Source of the DNA: Desulfovibrio sp. ZJ369
Lineage (GTDB): Bacteria > Desulfobacterota > Desulfovibrionia > Desulfovibrionales > Desulfovibrionaceae
DNA: 37,849 nt
Reading direction: 5' to 3'
Assembly: GCF_011039085.1 (NCBI RefSeq)
Contig: NZ_JAAKEI010000028.1
Span: forward strand, 1 to 37,849
Shown: one piece after another, positions 1-8,300 of the stretch
Layout: every line of letters starts with the position of its first letter
Numbering within the stretch: the stretch's first letter is position 1
Program-made: the position numbers and the translations under genes
Notes under the pieces: generated by a model
What the model saw: the letters and a program-made list of their open reading frames with translations, nothing else
Told to the model about the DNA's origin: nothing
Database searches by the model: none

Positions 1-1734
1 CTTGAGGCCGTTCGTGCTGTCATTGCATCCGCCCGCGAAAAGGATGCCGACTGCCCCATGCCCGAGGGCTTCTTTCTGGTGCCGGAAGGCAAACGCGCCG
101 GGCTGTACAAGCTGGAGACCAGACCGGACGGAGACAGTCAGGAAATTCGGCTTGGCCCGCCGCTTCTGGTCAGGGGCATGACACGGGGAGCTGACGGCAA
201 CGAATGGGGCCTGATGCTGGAATGGATTGACCCGGACAGCAAAAAGCACGCATGGGCCATGCCCGTGGAAATGCTGTTCCGGCAGGGAAACGACTGGTAC
301 AGCACACTGGCTTCCGGCGGTTGGTTCGGTAATCCTTCCACCCGGTCGAAGCTGGCAGCATTTCTGTCCACAGTCCGGCCCCATCGACGAATACGCTGTG
401 TTTTACGCACGGGCTGGCATGAATCCGTCTATGTGCTTCCCGATACCGTTTACGGTGTGACAGAAGAAGACACAGTACTGCAATCCTCGCAGCATACCGG
501 ACTGTATCGCACTGCCGGGATGCTGGAAGGTTGGCGGGAAATAGCGGAATTGTGCGTCGGCAATGCCCGCCTGAGCTTTGCCCTGTGCGCGGCCTTTGCC
601 GGGCCGCTCCTGCGTCTGGCCGGTCTGGAAGGCGGCGGCTTCAGCTTTGAGGGCGGTTCGTCATCGGGCAAGACAACGGCCCTCCAGATTGCCGCGTCCG
701 TCTGGGGCGGCCCGGAACACGTCCGAAGCTGGCGCGCCACCGACAACGGCTTGGAGAACATCGCAGTTCTGCACAACGACAATGTGTTGATTCTGGATGA
801 AGTCGGGCAGGTCAACGGCAAGATTCTGGCGGAGTGCGCCTATATGCTGGCCAACGGTCAGGGCAAGGGACGTTCCAGTCGGGAAGGCAATCTTCGCAAG
901 TCGCACGCCTGGCGTCTGCTCTTTCTGTCCAGCGGCGAACTCGGCCTTGCCGACAAGCTGGCCGAGAACGGCCTCAAGTCCAGAGGCGGGCAGGAGGTGC
1001 GTTTTGTGGGCCTGCCTGTGGATACGACCATGATCACCGAACTGCACGGCCTTCCCGATGCCGGAGCCGTGGTCAACCGTCTGAAGGAAGTGACTGCCAT
1101 CCATTACGGCCACGCGGGCCGCGCATTTCTGCACAAACTGACCGAATCCGACACCATGACCACGGTTTTGTCCGAGCTGCAACCGGCTCTCGCCAACACG
1201 GTTAATCGCCTTGTGCCCGCCGGAGCTGACAGACAGGTGCGCCGGGTGGCCCAACGCTTCGCGCTCTGTGGACTGGCCGGAGGTCTGGCTGTGCAGATGA
1301 AGATCCTGCCCACCTACTTTGACGCTCTTGGTTGCGCCGAACGCTGTTTCCAGGACTGGCTGACCGCTCGCGGCGGCATCGGCGCTTCCGAGGACGCGGC
1401 CATTCTCGCGGCTGTGCGTCTGTTTATTGAGCAGCACGGGGCAAGCCGGTTTCAGGATTTGGACAGGATCACCGACACTTGCATCAATCGCGTGGGCTTT
1501 CGGCGTGAAGTCAGAGGCATCACTGAATATATCGTCCTGCCGGAATCGTTCAGAGCCGAGATTATCAAAGGCTTTTCGCCCCGACGGGCGGCGGCTGTGC
1601 TTCGCAACGCCGGATGGCTGCAACTCAGCGACGGTAAGAATACCACAAAACGCGAACTGCCAGGCATGGGCAGAGTCCGCGCCTATGTGCTTGTCTTGCC
1701 CGATGAAAGCGGCAGCGATGATGAATCGTCATAA
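1..1734 (+). CDS. DUF927 family helicase-like ATPase, 5' end outside window
   Basis: This is a DUF927-type P-loop protein of the kind found on plasmids, integrative elements and prophages, often linked to primase domains and element replication. The frame is open from base 1 with coding-like residues before the first ATG at 58, and that ATG has no Shine-Dalgarno sequence, so the true start probably lies upstream of the window. Counting from the ATG at 58, a Walker A motif GGSSSGKT lies at residues 199-206 and a Walker B LILDE at 244-248. The C-terminal 150 residues look like a winged-helix tail. GC content is high, as in the relaxase region downstream. It is followed by about 250 bases of iteron-like repeats and then a relaxase gene, which fits a replication role for a mobilisable element. 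The family call is firm; the biochemical role is inferred. Confidence 0.85.
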   Translation, partial: LEAVRAVIASAREKDADCPMPEGFFLVPEGKRAGLYKLETRPDGDSQEIRLGPPLLVRGMTRGADGNEWGLMLEWIDPDSKKHAWAMPVEMLFRQGNDWYSTLASGGWFGNPSTRSKLAAFLSTVRPHRRIRCVLRTGWHESVYVLPDTVYGVTEEDTVLQSSQHTGLYRTAGMLEGWREIAELCVGNARLSFALCAAFAGPLLRLAGLEGGGFSFEGGSSSGKTTALQIAASVWGGPEHVRSWRATDNGLENIAVLHNDNVLILDEVGQVNGKILAECAYMLANGQGKGRSSREGNLRKSHAWRLLFLSSGELGLADKLAENGLKSRGGQEVRFVGLPVDTTMITELHGLPDAGAVVNRLKEVTAIHYGHAGRAFLHKLTESDTMTTVLSELQPALANTVNRLVPAGADRQVRRVAQRFALCGLAGGLAVQMKILPTYFDALGCAERCFQDWLTARGGIGASEDAAILAAVRLFIEQHGASRFQDLDRITDTCINRVGFRREVRGITEYIVLPESFRAEIIKGFSPRRAAAVLRNAGWLQLSDGKNTTKRELPGMGRVRAYVLVLPDESGSDDESS

Positions 1735-1751
1735 CAGTACCCAAAAATCGC

Positions 1752-1962
1752 GTGGGCATGGTGGGCATGTGGGCGGAGCAAGGAATACCAAGGGAAAATC
1801 GCGCCCACATTTTCAAAAACAGCCTTTTTCAAAAGTGGGCATGTGGGCGCGGGGTGGTTTTTCCGCCCACATGCCCACATTCGCAACAATGGCATTTCCC
1901 AAAGTGGGCGGCGAAAGGCGTTGATATTGCTTGATTCGCCCCTGTGCCCACCTCGCCCACAT
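1752..1962. repeat. Iteron-like GTGGGC repeat cluster
   Basis: The 249-base gap between the DUF927 gene and the relaxase gene is filled with copies of a motif close to GTGGGCATGTGGGCG. Forward copies sit at 1752-1775 and 1835-1850, with a shorter one near 1904-1910. Inverted copies sit at 1801-1810, 1863-1880 and 1943-1962. The inverted copy at 1863-1880 is an exact reverse complement of the core at 1761-1776. No convincing gene covers the stretch. Such clusters next to replication proteins often bind an initiator protein, so an origin or a partition/regulatory site is possible. Function is inference. Confidence 0.55.
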
Positions 1963-1983
1963 AAAAAACAATGAGAGAGAAAT

Positions 1984-3183
1984 ATGTCACTCCTCGTTTT
2001 ACATATGGATAAATTCAAGAAAGACGCCATACGCGGCATCCAATCGCACAATCGCCGCGAGCGCGAGAGCCACAGCAACCCTGACATTGATTACAGCCGG
2101 AGCGCCGGAAACTACGATCTCCATGAATCCGCCTCAGATAACTACGCGCAGGCCATTCAGAACCGCATTGACGATCTGCTCCTGGTCAAGGCTGTGCGCA
2201 GGGACGCCGTGCATCTGTGCGGTTTGATTGTCAGTTCCGACACATCCTTCTTTACCCGCATCGGCAAAGACGAAACCAGACGCTTTTTTGAGGAAGCCGC
2301 AGCTTATCTCACAGATTTTGTCGGCAGGGAAAACGTCATCTCCGCAATGGTTCATACTGATGAAAAGACGCCGCACATGCACTTTCTTCATGTGCCGGTG
2401 ACGTCGGACGGGCGTCTCAGCGCCAACAGCATCTATACTCGCGCCAGTCTGAAAAAGCTGCAAAGCGACTTGCCCATCTATCTGCAAAGCCGTGGCTTCG
2501 ACATTCAGCGCGGCGTCGAGCAAAAGCCGGGCTCAGCCAAAAAACATCTGGATACGCGGGAGTTCAAGCAGCAGCAGGAGGCCCTGAACAGACTGATTCG
2601 GGAATCTGAAGAGATGGCCCAACGTTTCCAGAAAACTATCGACGAATTGGAGCAGCGTGAAGAAGAGCTGAAAAAGAGCATTGAAGAGCATGAGCAACAG
2701 GCCGAAGAAGCGGAAAAAATTCTTCAGGAGGAGTTCTCGCTCCCGAAGGCCACCGTTTTCAACTACCAATCTGTCCTGCAAAAAGCGTCCGCTCTCATTG
2801 CCGAGCAGAACAAGGCGCTTGCCGTCAAACACATCACCCAAATGCGGATGGAAAATCTGCAACGGGAAGCGGAAGCGTTACGCCAAAAACAGACGCGGCT
2901 TGAAGGGGAATACGCGGCCCACAGAAAGCAAAGCCATGAGGAAAAAGAATCGCTGGAGTCCCAATTGAAAAAAGCGGACGCGATCATGGCTGGGTTTCTG
3001 GAATTTTTGCGTTTGCCGGAAATCCGGCCCCTGCATCTTGACTTCCTGAATCGCAAGCGGGCCGAACTGCTCCAACGCCAGAGCGCGAGTCAGGAAATGG
3101 AAGCTCGGCAAGAAACCCGTGAACAGCACGTCCAGCAGGAACGGGAAGCCGTGCCGCAACGCCGGAGATCAAGGATGCGCTGA
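1984..3183 (+). CDS. MobV/Pre family relaxase (plasmid mobilisation protein)
   Basis: Relaxases of the Mob/Pre (MobV) family nick one strand at oriT and pilot the DNA during mobilisation. The N-terminus carries the family signature HN-R-HSN-DID-NYDL at residues 22-46. The metal-binding motif HTDEKTPHMH lies at 124-133, with H124, H131 and H133 as likely ligands. Residues from about 190 onward are a long charged coiled coil, usual for the family. The start is the ATG at 1984 behind a purine-rich GAGAGA. The last 10 or so codons look frameshifted: from base 3159 a different frame reads TPEIKDALTIRQESRLRVEP and stops at 3219-3221, a more natural C-terminus. The catalytic region is intact, so the protein may still work. 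A candidate oriT and an accessory gene follow. Confidence 0.88.
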   Translation: MSLLVLHMDKFKKDAIRGIQSHNRRERESHSNPDIDYSRSAGNYDLHESASDNYAQAIQNRIDDLLLVKAVRRDAVHLCGLIVSSDTSFFTRIGKDETRRFFEEAAAYLTDFVGRENVISAMVHTDEKTPHMHFLHVPVTSDGRLSANSIYTRASLKKLQSDLPIYLQSRGFDIQRGVEQKPGSAKKHLDTREFKQQQEALNRLIRESEEMAQRFQKTIDELEQREEELKKSIEEHEQQAEEAEKILQEEFSLPKATVFNYQSVLQKASALIAEQNKALAVKHITQMRMENLQREAEALRQKQTRLEGEYAAHRKQSHEEKESLESQLKKADAIMAGFLEFLRLPEIRPLHLDFLNRKRAELLQRQSASQEMEARQETREQHVQQEREAVPQRRRSRMR

Positions 3184-3229
3184 CCATCCGCCAGGAATCT
3201 CGGCTCAGGGTCGAGCCATAGCCCACTAT

Positions 3230-3247
3230 GGTTTTCTAGCGAAAACC
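3230..3247. other. Candidate oriT inverted repeat
   Basis: A perfect 7-base inverted repeat (GGTTTTC, spacer TAGC, GAAAACC) lies in the 145-base gap between the relaxase gene and the next gene. It is followed directly by CGTGGGCAAGCGTGCC. A short hairpin next to a relaxase gene, with a conserved nick region beside it, is the usual layout of mobilisation origins. The nick position cannot be read from sequence alone, and MobV oriT sites more often lie upstream of the relaxase gene. Confidence 0.4.
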
Positions 3248-3328
3248 CGTGGGCAAGCGTGCCGCTTGACCGCCAAAGGCAAAAGACAAAACCGGGGTCA
3301 CGCCCCGTCAATCGCAGGAGAAAAGAAC

Positions 3329-3748
3329 ATGAGCATCACAGCCAGCCAACTGAAGGAAATCCGACAGGAGTTTGCCAGGCTCAAGCCCGCCGTTGTCACG
3401 CTGGACGGAAACCGCGCCATGACCGTGAAGCAGGCCATCTTCACCCTTGCCCCGACGCTGGAGCGGATGAAAAAGCGCGGCTTTGACACACAGGAACTTG
3501 TCGAAAAGCTGCACGAGAAGGGGATCGAGGTGAAGGCCCAAACCCTGACCAAATATCTGACCGAGGCCCGACGGCAGCGGGAAGGCCAGAAAACCAAGAA
3601 GAAAGACACGCCCCCGCCCGCCTCAACCACGGCGAAGGCCCCAGCCATACCCCCCAGCCCCGCACAGAACAATGACAGGCCCAGGCCGCTTTGGGGGCCG
3701 CACCTTCCCCCCGATCATCCGCAAAACCATCGGCGAGATCAACTGTGA
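3329..3748 (+). CDS. Small helix-turn-helix mobilisation accessory-like protein
   Basis: The protein has 139 residues. The ATG at 3329 is chosen because AGGAG lies 8 bases upstream; the open frame extends further back but without coding character. Residues 34-86 follow a pattern seen in small plasmid DNA-binding accessory proteins (TraK/StbC/MobC-like): a helix, the segment ELVEKLHEKGIEVKAQTL, then TKYLTEARRQ. The last 50 residues are rich in Pro and Lys and probably disordered. It lies between the relaxase gene with its candidate oriT and the resolvase remnant, with only 22 bases to the latter. A role in oriT binding or plasmid maintenance is suggested by pattern and position only; I do not recognise a named family with certainty. 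Confidence 0.6.
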   Translation: MSITASQLKEIRQEFARLKPAVVTLDGNRAMTVKQAIFTLAPTLERMKKRGFDTQELVEKLHEKGIEVKAQTLTKYLTEARRQREGQKTKKKDTPPPASTTAKAPAIPPSPAQNNDRPRPLWGPHLPPDHPQNHRRDQL

Positions 3749-3770
3749 ACCGACGCAAAAGGACAACCCT

Positions 3771-3898
3771 ATGGAACAGACCTACGGCTACATCCGCGTA
3801 TCCAGCGTGGATCAGAATGAAATCCGGCAGCGCATCGCCCTGGAACAGCAGGCTATACCGCCAGAGCGCACTTTAAGATGTCGGGCAGGGATTTTCAG
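3771..3898 (+). pseudogene. Serine resolvase/invertase N-terminal remnant
   Basis: Translation from the ATG at 3771 (AAAAGGA 7 bases upstream) gives YGYIRVSSVDQNE, the classic N-terminus of a serine recombinase with the catalytic Ser of the RVSS motif. Similarity continues to IPPER near residue 33. The frame then slips: KMSGRDFQ, which matches the usual SGRDF-RP segment, is read in another frame at 3875-3898. After 3898 similarity stops and low-GC DNA of the neighbouring defence block begins. The gene is therefore both frameshifted and truncated. The formal open frame runs on to 3944 but those residues are not resolvase. Confidence 0.8.
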
Positions 3899-5351
3899 CT
3901 GGCATATTTGTTTTCCAATTCGGAGTATGGGTAAAACAATCTAAAATCTCAGGAGCAAGCGTAAACCTCTTTTCCAAAGGTTCTATCTTAGATTCCTCAC
4001 TAAAATTGGCTCTTTTCAGCATAATGGTCCAAAGATTTCTTACTCGTTCTGTGTCATAGGTAGTATAACCTATTGGGATACGGATGTTGCGCAGATTATA
4101 TCTAGAGGATATCCTTGCGTGATATTGAACCATTGCCCAACATGGATAGCCTGGTACAATCATGATCTCCATCTCATCCAAAGGGCTACTTGTAGACACA
4201 CATTGTATGGTATCTACAATTCCTCCAAAGCGTTGTCCAAGCTCATATGCCTCCTGCGGCGTACTGGTTTTGGGCACAATTAGGGAAAGCAGGCTTCCTT
4301 TTTTGCTCAACAATTCGTGGAGGTCATCGTAGAAAGCTTTCACATAGGCACTGGCTCCCCAATATGTTGAGCATGATGGCACCCATAAAATTGGTTGGAG
4401 ACTTGAACAGTTCCTCAACCATTCGATCAGTCTGCTCCTGTTTTGGGGCAAGTAAATTGCCCCGATCAGTCCTGCCGTTTTTTGCGAATTATATCCTGTC
4501 TTCCTTTTCTCTCTCGCGAGAAGATATTTCTCGATATCGAACTCTCTGGAATCCGAGAAGAAATCCGGCAACACGAAATCCTGGACATTTGCACAATAAT
4601 CTTCCGGCAGTAGACTGTCATGGTGTTCCGAAGACCTGTTGAGTTTCTTGTTTACATATCGCAGGATTCCGCTATTCACAACCAAATCGATATCATTTTC
4701 TGCAAATCCTGACAGTGATGTCGTAATCTGCAAATGATCATCCGACTGAAATTCGGAAATTACATTTACTGATACTGGAAAACCTACCAGTGCATCGTAA
4801 ACACAATCATTTATTCGGTATAGTCTCGATTTGCTGTTTCTTATACTTTCGTTAGTGTTACATGACCTAAATCTATTGAAATCTTCCTTGAAGATCGTCT
4901 CCGCAGGCAGATCGCTATGGAAATTTGCTTCAGGAATCAATTCAAAGAAGCCAGCCTTTCCAGGATTTGAGGAACGCGGCTGAATATGTTTTGACGCCAA
5001 GTCTACGAAAAATGAGGCAGAATGATTCTCGTATTTCTCAAGCTGGATACTGCCATCAGGCTGCCTCAACTCATCGACTTTACTGGTTACCTCGAGATCG
5101 CCATTGTCATTCGTGAAGGCGAGATCTGTGGATAAAATTTGTTGGATCAGGGAATCTCTCTCGTTCTCGTTAATCCCCAAAAAAGACTGCAGTTCATGAG
5201 GGCTGATTACCTTCAATGTATCCAATAGATATATTGAGAGCTCAACAAATGCTGAAAATGGGCTAGAAGTGGTGATAATGTCAAAATCTGCAATATATTT
5301 CTTCGCAGGTATCAAAAAGGAATAATGGGCTATCAGGCGTGACTCTGGCAT
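3873..5351 (-). CDS. Partner protein of the NERD-kinase-helicase gene (Mokosh-like accessory, unknown fold)
   Basis: The protein has 492 residues. Its ATG at 5351 lies 3 bases after the stop of the large helicase gene, with a GGAGAA Shine-Dalgarno inside that gene's end, so the two are translationally coupled. Residues about 30-100 look like a winged helix. The C-terminal half (about 285-445) alternates hydrophobic strands and helices. In Mokosh type I systems the second gene encodes a phospholipase D-family nuclease, but no HxKxxxxD motif is present here; the closest is HAR at 411-413 without the Asp. The last 8 or so residues are read antisense through the resolvase remnant, so the native C-terminus was probably lost or replaced. 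Low GC and its neighbour suggest a transferred defence gene. Activity is unknown. Confidence 0.75.
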   Translation of the reverse strand: MPESRLIAHYSFLIPAKKYIADFDIITTSSPFSAFVELSIYLLDTLKVISPHELQSFLGINENERDSLIQQILSTDLAFTNDNGDLEVTSKVDELRQPDGSIQLEKYENHSASFFVDLASKHIQPRSSNPGKAGFFELIPEANFHSDLPAETIFKEDFNRFRSCNTNESIRNSKSRLYRINDCVYDALVGFPVSVNVISEFQSDDHLQITTSLSGFAENDIDLVVNSGILRYVNKKLNRSSEHHDSLLPEDYCANVQDFVLPDFFSDSREFDIEKYLLAREKRKTGYNSQKTAGLIGAIYLPQNRSRLIEWLRNCSSLQPILWVPSCSTYWGASAYVKAFYDDLHELLSKKGSLLSLIVPKTSTPQEAYELGQRFGGIVDTIQCVSTSSPLDEMEIMIVPGYPCWAMVQYHARISSRYNLRNIRIPIGYTTYDTERVRNLWTIMLKRANFSEESKIEPLEKRFTLAPEILDCFTHTPNWKTNMPAENPCPTS

Positions 5352-5354
5352 ATA

Positions 5355-8300
5355 TCAATTCTCCATTTGGGAATCAAGATTGATAATTTGATATTCTCTC
5401 GTAGAATCCAGCGTCTTTTTCTTTATAAAAGTAAAGACTCTGTTCAGTGCACATGGGGAATTTTGCCACATTCTTGATGCGCCGACTATCAGGAGATGGT
5501 TCTTTGCCCTTGAGAGCGCCACATTGATACGCGATTCATCATTCATGAAACCTGTCTTCTGCTTTGGGTTGTCCCTGACCAGGCTCAGGATGATTATCCT
5601 GTTCTCACTCCCCTGATAGCTATCGATGGTATCTATCCTTATCATTTCACGTATTGGGTCGGCCCATGCTTCATCGAGGCGTCTTTTCAGCTCCTTGACC
5701 TGCTGACTATACCCAGTAATAATGCCAATTGGGTATTTTTTGCCATTTTCCGACCACTCCTTCAGGGTGCCCATTGCATTGTCATCCTCTGTGAGACACT
5801 TGAGCTGGCAACAAATTATGTTGCTCTCCATTTCGTTCGCCTTGCTCGTGCCGATGCTTTGCTCCGTAATATTCAGGTTGCTCGTATCTATCCAGCATAC
5901 TGCGGAATTCCATGGTTCCTGCTTTCCGATACAAGCCTCCCTGTCTATGCCGGTCGTCAAACGCCCGTCGTAAAACACCTCTGAAATCAACGAGCATATC
6001 GGTTCCTGCATACGGTACTGCTTGCTGAGCATGATACCATCATTACACTTGTAGGCTCTTTCGAAATCGGTCTTGGCCACCTCGTGAGCATCGGTTTTCA
6101 GTTTCCTTGCCACATCGTTGATGACACCTATGTCATAATGAGGGAGAAGTTGTTTATGATCTCCGACAAGAATCACCCTGCGGGCGGATTGCATCGCGAC
6201 AGCAAGTTCACTTGCCGAAGCACGGGCGGCCTCATCAATAATCGCAATATCATACCGGTGGCTCGCAATGTCATAGGCGGATTTACCGATACCGACCAAT
6301 GTCCCAATGACCAATTTTCTCGTTCTCGCCATGAAGCCGGCGAAACTGTCTGAGTCCGCGCTGAGTCTCAGGTACCATTGATGCGTTATTGAAAGCACAG
6401 AATTCAGTTTCGATATTTGGCATGGGTTGTTGATTTTGTACCGTGATGCAATACAATTCAGGAGTGCTTTCTGCATATCGGAAGACTCGAATATCGACTC
6501 AGGCGAATCAGTATATTCCGAAAATTTGTTGTATAGTAAATTATAAATCCTCTGCTTCCTTCTTGAGATACTCTGCTCATCAGCATTCCCTTGTGGTTTC
6601 GAGGCATTCAGTTGTCCGTATTGATGGAGTTCCGATCCTATATTCCTGTATAGAGAAGCGGCCTCCAAGATAAACGCTGTGGGCAACATCAGTCGCTTTG
6701 CGAGCGCAGCTAAGCGGTTCTCCAAATCGCGCAGGAAGGCTGTCCGATATTGGCATTGAAGCGCATCAACATGTATGTCTAGCAATTTATCGCTTACCTT
6801 CTCGCGATCTCCCAGGCGTATCATGAGGCAACTGATATCAGTCTCACCTTTACCAAGTTCGCCGTTAACTTCATTCATGACATGGCGCGCGCGTTCCGCA
6901 ACTTCATTGACCGCAATATGAGACTGCGAGACCAACAGAATTCTTCCGATATCGGGCAGGCGGACAAGGTAATCAAGAAGCACGGATAAAAGTGTCGTTT
7001 TTCCCGTGCCTGGAGGCCCCATTATCACGTTCAACTGGCCCGACAATATATGTTTGAACGCCTTCATCTTGTCGGAATCAAGGTACTTGCCATACAGTTC
7101 CCACAAGTCGAGGGAGGGTTCCGGAAGATCGCGAATCTTTTGCCTGCTTTTGGATTCGCCCTTCTCAAACAGAGACAGGAGGTCTGGGATTAATGATTCC
7201 TGTCGCAATATCCTTGCCAATGCATCTTTCCGCCTTGTCCAGCTTATGACAGACATCTGATCGCGAAGTTGCAGCACACCCTTCCGGCGGATTTTTTTGT
7301 AGCCGGATTTCTTTATGATCAGTTTGTTCCCGTGGCTCCTTGACAAATCAAGTTCCCCGAAACGCCATGGATGATCGGGGTCGCCATCGGTCACTTCAAT
7401 GATGTCAGCCTTGTCCATTTCCAAGGTATCGATATTCTCCTCTATCTCAACAGACAAAACCTTGTCAGACAATTCCTCGCACTCCAGCACGGTTACTTTC
7501 GGATATCTCTCAAATTCCTCTCTGTGCAGTTGCTCCCATATACTGCCGAGCGATTGAGAGTGACCCCTCATTTGTCCATCAGTATTTTCGGACTGTGTAA
7601 TGCTGGATTCGCCATCATCGAAAAGTTCAAAAATCTTGTTGAAGAAATTAGTGTTGTCACCATTGCCTGTATCGCACAATAAATTGCAGCGAAATTTTTT
7701 TGCAAATTTATTTCCTGACTCCTTGAACAATTCAGACGGGCTTATGCGGCTGGACTTGATATGTTTGATATCTCTCTTTCCACCGGAAGTATCGTAATAA
7801 ATCGCTATTTTCTCTTTTGCACCATTTATGAAAATTCTACTATTCCTTGCATCCATGTCATCCTTGGTGACATAATAGTCGACGCTGTATGGGGCGATGC
7901 TTGTTTTGTTGCTTGTTCTTTTCCCCATATACAATATTATTTCCTCGACCTCATTTCCTCCAGACTTGCCTGCATTCAGTAACGTCTCCTGCAAGGGGGT
8001 GAGAGATACAGGGACATCTTGGGAATTCTGGCCGATCGCTCGCCTGATTTCCGCCCGTATATCTTTTGCGTACTCCCCGCACCGACTGAACATCTCATCA
8101 ACTATACAATACGTCGCATAAATGTCTCTGCCGAAAGGTCCATGCTGTGATTGTGGCGCATATTCAGTGTTATAGAGAGGATTGCCGTTTTGATCCATAT
8201 CGAAAAAATCAATCAGCAGGCCATCTTCCTCGCCATCCGTGACTGTAACGATGATGTTGTCAGGCTTTAAGTCGCCATGCGCCAAATCCGATTCATGCAG

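Noticed and set aside
1752..1962. CRISPR array
   Set aside because: The repeats are short, occur in both orientations and have irregular spacing; no cas genes are nearby.
3119..3328. Longer form of the small accessory protein starting at 3119
   Set aside because: The extension overlaps the relaxase gene and candidate oriT and has no ribosome site; ATG 3329 has AGGAG.
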